A DNA stretch of 64,000 bases, from positions 35,633 to 99,632 of the forward strand of contig NZ_JASEEQ010000016.1 in the NCBI RefSeq assembly GCF_030019515.1, written 5' to 3'. The DNA is from Nocardioides sp. (GTDB lineage Bacteria; Actinomycetota; Actinomycetes; Propionibacteriales; Nocardioidaceae). Both the position numbers and the translations under genes were made by a program. Below, in pieces: positions 60,125 to 64,000 of the stretch. The notes below the pieces were generated by a model that ran no database searches, had not been told where the DNA came from, and saw only the letters and a program-made list of their open reading frames with translations. Numbering within the stretch: position 1 is the first letter of the stretch; every line of letters begins with the position of its first letter.

Positions 60125-60565
60125 TCAGCCCCGGGCGATGACCTCGAGTGCCGTCCGGTAGCCCTCGATGCCGCGGCCGGCGATCACCTCGACGGCGTAC
60201 GGCGTGACGACCGAGGTGTGCCGGAACTCCTCGGGCCGCTGGTGCGGGTCGGAGATGTGCACCTCGACCAGCGGTGCGACCAGCTGGGCGCAGGCATCGA
60301 GCAGCGCATAGGAGTAGTGCGTCCAGGCGGCGGCGTTGAGCACCACCGGCTCCGCGTCGTCGGCGGCGGCGTTGAGCCAGTCGAGCAGCTCGCCCTCGTG
60401 GTTGGTCTGGCGCACCTCGACGTCGAGGCCGAGGTCGCGCCCCCACGCGACACACCGGTCGGCGAGCTCGGCGTGCGTCGTGGTGCCGTAGATCTCCGGC
60501 TGACGCCGCCCCAACCGGCCCAGGTTCGGACCATTGAGCACCAGCACTCGGCGCCCGCCGCTCAC
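60125..60565 (-). CDS. aroQ: 3-dehydroquinate dehydratase type II
   Basis: 146 aa. VLVLNGPNLGRLGRRQPEIYG with the catalytic Tyr, NHEGELLDWL, NAAAWTHYSYALLDA, EVHISDPHQRPEEFRHTSV with the catalytic His. Third step of the shikimate pathway. GTG 60565 overlaps the aroB stop by 4 bp. Confidence 0.96.
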   Translation of the reverse strand: MSGGRRVLVLNGPNLGRLGRRQPEIYGTTTHAELADRCVAWGRDLGLDVEVRQTNHEGELLDWLNAAADDAEPVVLNAAAWTHYSYALLDACAQLVAPLVEVHISDPHQRPEEFRHTSVVTPYAVEVIAGRGIEGYRTALEVIARG

Positions 60566-61659
60566 TCGGGGCCGCCGATCGCGGCGTAGGCGTCGCGCAG
60601 GTCCACCACCGAGGGGCCCGCCAGCACGGTCGGGACCGCGAGGTCGGAGAGCACGATGAAGCGCAGCTGGGAGCCGCGCGCCTTCTTGTCGACGCGCATC
60701 GCCCGGTGCAGGTCGTCGAAGGACGCCTTGGAGTACGACGTGGGCAGCCCGACGCGCGCGAACGCGTGCCGGTGCCGCTCGACGACGTCCGAGCCGAGGG
60801 TGCCGGCCCGGTTGGCCAGCTCGGCGACGTACACGCAGCCGATCGAGACGGCCTCGCCGTGGCGGATCCGGTAGTTCTCGGTGCGCTCGATGGCGTGCGC
60901 CATGGTGTGCCCGTAGTTGAGGACCTCCCGGCCGGGGTCGTCCGGGCGGCCACCGATCTCCTTGAGATCCGCCGAGACCACGCCGGCCTTCACGCGCACG
61001 GCGCGCTCGACCAGCTCGCGCAGCACCGCTGAGTCCGCGTCGAGGCCGGACGGCGCGTTGCCCTCGACGAGGGTGAGGATCGCGGGGTCGGCGATGAACC
61101 CGCACTTGATGACCTCACCGAGCCCGGCGAGCAGCTCGGCGCGGGGCAGGGAGCGCAGGGTCGACAGGTCGCAGAGCACCCCGACCGGCTCGTGGAAGGC
61201 GCCCACGAGGTTCTTGCCGCTGCGCGTGTTCACGCCCGTCTTGCCGCCGACGGCCGCGTCGACCATGCCGAGCAGGGTGGTCGGCACGTGCACGACCCGC
61301 ACGCCCCGCAGCCAGGTCGCGGCCACGAAGCCGCCGACGTCCGTCGTGGCGCCGCCGCCGAAGGTCACGACCGCGTCGGAGCGCGTGAACCCAGCCTCGC
61401 CGAGCGCCTCCCAGCACGAGACGGCGACCGCGGCCTTCTTGGCGCGCTCTCCGTCGGGGATGGGCAGCACCATCACGTCGTACGCCGCCGCCAGCGAGTC
61501 GAGGACCGGGCGCACCAGCTCGGCCAGGGCGTCGGCGAACACGACCGCGACCCGCTGGACGCCGACGCCGAGCAGCTGGGGCAGGCGGTCGGCCAGGTCG
61601 TGGCCGATGACGACGTCGTACGGCGAGGGGCCGGTCACCCGGACGACGGTCTCCCTCAT
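60562..61659 (-). CDS. aroB: 3-dehydroquinate synthase
   Basis: 365 aa NAD- and metal-dependent enzyme. DGERAKK, GGGATTDVGGFVAATWLRG, PTTLLGMVDAAVGGKTGVN, metal-binding Glu and His in GEVIKCG and LNYGHTMAHAIE. ATG 61659 overlaps the aroK stop by 4 bp. Confidence 0.97.
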   Translation of the reverse strand: MRETVVRVTGPSPYDVVIGHDLADRLPQLLGVGVQRVAVVFADALAELVRPVLDSLAAAYDVMVLPIPDGERAKKAAVAVSCWEALGEAGFTRSDAVVTFGGGATTDVGGFVAATWLRGVRVVHVPTTLLGMVDAAVGGKTGVNTRSGKNLVGAFHEPVGVLCDLSTLRSLPRAELLAGLGEVIKCGFIADPAILTLVEGNAPSGLDADSAVLRELVERAVRVKAGVVSADLKEIGGRPDDPGREVLNYGHTMAHAIERTENYRIRHGEAVSIGCVYVAELANRAGTLGSDVVERHRHAFARVGLPTSYSKASFDDLHRAMRVDKKARGSQLRFIVLSDLAVPTVLAGPSVVDLRDAYAAIGGPE

Positions 61660-62192
61660 GCCTCCCCCTCCCGCGCGGGCCCGTCCAGCGCAGCGCGGAT
61701 CTCCTTCGCGACATCCTCGGGGCTGCGGCCGTCGGTGTCCACGACCAACGTGGCCACGGACTCGTAGATCGGGGTGCGCTCGTCGAGGAGCGCCTTGATC
61801 CGCCCGCGGACGTTGCCGAGGAGCAGCGGGCGCGAGACGCCGAGCCCGACCCGCTTGACGGCATCGGAGAGCCCCACGCGCAGGAACACCACCTGGTGCC
61901 CGGCGAGCAGCGCGCGGGTCGCGGGGTCGAGCACCGCTCCCCCGCCGAGCGCGAGCACCCCGTCGTGCTGGCTCAGCGCCTCCGCGACCGCGTGGCGCTC
62001 GAGCGCCCGGAAGGCGTCCTCGCCGGAGTCGACGAAGATGTCGGAGATCGTGCGGCCCTCGGCCGCCTCGACGTCGTGGTCGGTGTCGCGGACGGTGGTG
62101 CCCCAGGCGGCGGCCAGCAGGCGGGCGACGGTGGTCTTGCCGGCCCCCATCGGCCCCACCAGGACCACGCGGGCCCGTGCGGGTCCGCTCAC
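61656..62192 (-). CDS. aroK: shikimate kinase
   Basis: 178 aa. P-loop GPMGAGKTT, DTDHDVE for shikimate/Mg, GGGAVL, SRPLL in the lid. GTG 62192 overlaps the aroC stop by 4 bp. Confidence 0.96.
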   Translation of the reverse strand: MSGPARARVVLVGPMGAGKTTVARLLAAAWGTTVRDTDHDVEAAEGRTISDIFVDSGEDAFRALERHAVAEALSQHDGVLALGGGAVLDPATRALLAGHQVVFLRVGLSDAVKRVGLGVSRPLLLGNVRGRIKALLDERTPIYESVATLVVDTDGRSPEDVAKEIRAALDGPAREGEA

Positions 62193-63367
62193 CGGAACCT
62201 CAGGGTGTCCAGGTAGCTCTCCGCGTTGCGCCGGGTCTCGCGCACCGAGTCTCCCCCGAACTTCTCCAGGACGGCGTCGGCGAGCACCAGCGCGACCATC
62301 GCCTCGGCGACGATCCCCGCGGCCGGCACGGCGCAGACGTCGGAGCGCTGGTGGTGGGCGACCGCGGCCTCTCCGGTGGCCACGTCGACGGTCCGCAGTG
62401 CTCGGGGGACGGTGGCGATCGGCTTCATCGCGGCTCGGACCCGGAGCACCTCCCCGGTGCTCATGCCGCCCTCGGTGCCTCCGGAGCGGCCGCTGACCCG
62501 CCGCAGGCCGTCCTCGCCTCCGACGATCTCGTCGTGCGCCCGCGAGCCGGGGGTGGCGGCCAGCTCGAAGCCGTCGCCGACCTCGACCCCCTTGATCGCC
62601 TGGATGCCCATCAGCGCGCCGGCCAGCCGCGCGTCGAGACGCCGGTCCCAGTGCACGTGGGAGCCGAGGCCCGGCGGCAGCCCGTGGACGACGACCTCGA
62701 CGACGCCGCCGAGGGTGTCGCCGTCGCGGTGCGCCTGGTCGATCGCCTCCACCATCAGCTTGCTGGTGTCGGCGTCCAGGCAGCGGACCGGGTCGTCGTC
62801 GAGGCGGTTCACGTCGTCGGGCTGTGGCCACAGGCCCGCGGGGGCCCGCACGCCGCCGAGCTCGATGACGTGGGAGACGATGCGGGCGCCGACGGCCTGC
62901 TCGAGGAAGTTGGACGCCACCCGGCCGAGCGCCACCCGGGCGGCGGTCTCGCGGGCCGAGGCGCGCTCGAGGATCGGCCGGGCCTCGGCGAAGTCGTACT
63001 TCTGCATGCCGACCAGATCGGCATGCCCGGGCCGGGGCCGGGTGAGCGGCGCGTTGCGGGCCAGGGACTCGAGCTCGACGGGGTCGACCGGGTCGGCCGC
63101 CATCACCTTCTCCCACTTGGGCCACTCGGAGTTGCCGATCTCGATCGCCACCGGACCGCCGATGGTCTCGCCGTGCCGGATGCCGCCGACCAGCGCGACC
63201 TCGTCCTTCTCGAACTTCATCCGGGCGCCGCGTCCGTAGCCGAGCCGCCGGCGGGCGAGCGCGTCGGCGACGTCATCGGAGGTCACCTGGACGTGGGCGG
63301 GCAGCCCCTCGAGGATCGCGACCAGGGAGGGGCCGTGGGACTCGCCCGCGGTCAGCCAACGCAGCAT
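62189..63367 (-). CDS. aroC: chorismate synthase
   Basis: 392 aa, FMN-dependent last step of the shikimate pathway. GESHGPSLVAILEGLPAH, RRLGYGRGARMKFEKDEV, RPGHADLVGMQKY, SGGTEGGMSTGEVLRVRAAMKP, RSDVCAVPAAGIVAEAM. ATG 63367 begins MLRWLTAGESHG as in homologues. First gene of aroC-aroK-aroB-aroQ. Confidence 0.97.
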   Translation of the reverse strand: MLRWLTAGESHGPSLVAILEGLPAHVQVTSDDVADALARRRLGYGRGARMKFEKDEVALVGGIRHGETIGGPVAIEIGNSEWPKWEKVMAADPVDPVELESLARNAPLTRPRPGHADLVGMQKYDFAEARPILERASARETAARVALGRVASNFLEQAVGARIVSHVIELGGVRAPAGLWPQPDDVNRLDDDPVRCLDADTSKLMVEAIDQAHRDGDTLGGVVEVVVHGLPPGLGSHVHWDRRLDARLAGALMGIQAIKGVEVGDGFELAATPGSRAHDEIVGGEDGLRRVSGRSGGTEGGMSTGEVLRVRAAMKPIATVPRALRTVDVATGEAAVAHHQRSDVCAVPAAGIVAEAMVALVLADAVLEKFGGDSVRETRRNAESYLDTLRFR

Positions 63368-63452
63368 GGCGTCAGTCTTTCACGAGCGGTACGGCGGGCG
63401 GGGCCGGTCACCTCCGGCGCGAGACCGGTCCAGTGCGGCCGGCACGTCCCGG

Positions 63453-64000
63453 TCACCAGCCTCCGAGCACGACGCCCGCCAGCGCCCCTGCCAGCAGGAA
63501 CGGGCCGAACGGGTAGGCCGCCCTCAGGATCGACCGGTCGCGGCGCAGCAGGGCGAGCAGGAGCCCGGGCACCGAGAACGCCAGGAACCCGGCGTAGATG
63601 CCGACCGCGAGCTCGGTCCAGCCCAGGTAGCCGAGCGCGAGCCCGAGCACGGCCGACAGCCGGACGTCGCCGTACCCCATCCCCGCCGGATGGATCCACC
63701 AGAGCGCGAAGAACGCCGCGAACACGACGACCGCGCCCAGCGCCGCCCGGACCAGCGCGTCCCGGTCGCCGTCGAGGAGCCCGCTGGCCAGGGCCAGCGC
63801 CGCGGTCGCCGCGAGCGTCGGCCACACCACCACCGTGGGCAGCAGCCGGGTGCGCAGGTCCACGGCCGCGAGCGCGACCCCGACCGGCACGAGCGGCAGC
63901 AGGAACAGCAGCGGCCAGGCGAGCCCCACCGCGGCGCCGACCAGGCGGCCGCGCCGCGCCTGCTGCCCGCCGCGGCGGCCCTCAGCCTGGCGGCCGGCGG
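63453..64000 (-). CDS. A24-family prepilin peptidase, 5' end probably beyond window
   Basis: Membrane aspartic peptidase processing type IV pilin-like signal peptides. Five or six transmembrane segments; catalytic Asp in VALAAVDLRTRLLPT and the second in GMGYGDVRLSAVLG. No N-terminal CxxC methylase domain is visible. A GTG at 63929 could start a 158-aa short form, but the frame stays open to the window edge and the residues before it (GRLVGAAVG) continue a hydrophobic run, so I treat it as cut off. Confidence 0.8.
   Translation of the reverse strand, partial: AGRQAEGRRGGQQARRGRLVGAAVGLAWPLLFLLPLVPVGVALAAVDLRTRLLPTVVVWPTLAATAALALASGLLDGDRDALVRAALGAVVVFAAFFALWWIHPAGMGYGDVRLSAVLGLALGYLGWTELAVGIYAGFLAFSVPGLLLALLRRDRSILRAAYPFGPFLLAGALAGVVLGGW

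Overview
This window is high-GC actinobacterial chromosome, most likely Nocardioides or a close relative. That reading rests on an actinobacterial integration host factor gene (mihF), a mycothiol-dependent maleylpyruvate isomerase-family gene, the SseB-infC neighbourhood, a PriA without helicase motifs, GTG/TTG starts, and many promoters of the form TAnnnT placed 6-8 nt from a start codon (predicted leaderless genes). The genus is inference. I see no rRNA, tRNA, CRISPR array, prophage or transposase; gene content is core metabolism and information processing, mostly on the minus strand.

Layout, left to right. (1) 1-6148: arginine operon argC-argJ-argB-argD-argF-argR-argG (argG cut by the window edge), read leftward, each junction a 4-bp ATGA/GTGA overlap, with a leaderless argC promoter and a probable ArgR operator at 6144-6180. 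(2) 6257-14145: a DinB/MDMPI-fold gene, pheST, a histidine kinase and a secreted GH31 enzyme carrying all the residues expected of a sulfoquinovosidase. (3) 14156-17240: sseB-like gene, infC-rpmI-rplT and a TrmH-family methyltransferase; the infC leader has a terminator hairpin and a competing antiterminator segment. (4) 17342-20604: a small plus-strand group (membrane protein, PLP enzyme, P-loop kinase, aldose epimerase). (5) 20640-26805: riboflavin operon ribD-ribE-ribBA-ribH behind an FMN riboswitch, followed by hisE-hisG and a PH-domain membrane protein; rpe lies upstream. (6) 26815-35710: LigD-type polymerase, an ECF sigma factor with its membrane partner, rsmB, fmt, def, priA, metK. (7) 35784-48011: coaBC, rpoZ, gmk, mihF and the pyrimidine operon pyrR-pyrB-pyrC-carA-carB-pyrD-pyrF plus a lipoprotein gene, with a PyrR-type RNA element over the pyrR ribosome binding site. 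(8) 48245-53141: arginine deiminase operon arcD-arcA-arcB-arcC. (9) 53416-58088: quinone-oxidoreductase-like gene, ParA/MinD-like ATPase, DUF1206 membrane protein, flavin oxidoreductase. (10) 58126-64000: nusB, efp, a SIMPL-domain gene, aroQ-aroB-aroK-aroC and a truncated prepilin peptidase.

How the parts connect. Carbamoyl phosphate links three blocks: carAB makes it, pyrB and the anabolic argF use it, and the arc operon makes it from citrulline and burns it for ATP. The two ornithine carbamoyltransferases differ at the carbamoyl-phosphate signature: the catabolic copy has STRTR, the anabolic copy TLRTQ. Regulation visible in sequence: an ArgR site, an FMN riboswitch, a PyrR RNA element and the infC attenuator.

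The most unusual signal is a repeated junction in which the upstream gene's stop codon (TAG or TAA) is also the first three bases of the next gene's -10 hexamer, with that gene starting 6-8 nt later. It occurs four times in this window.
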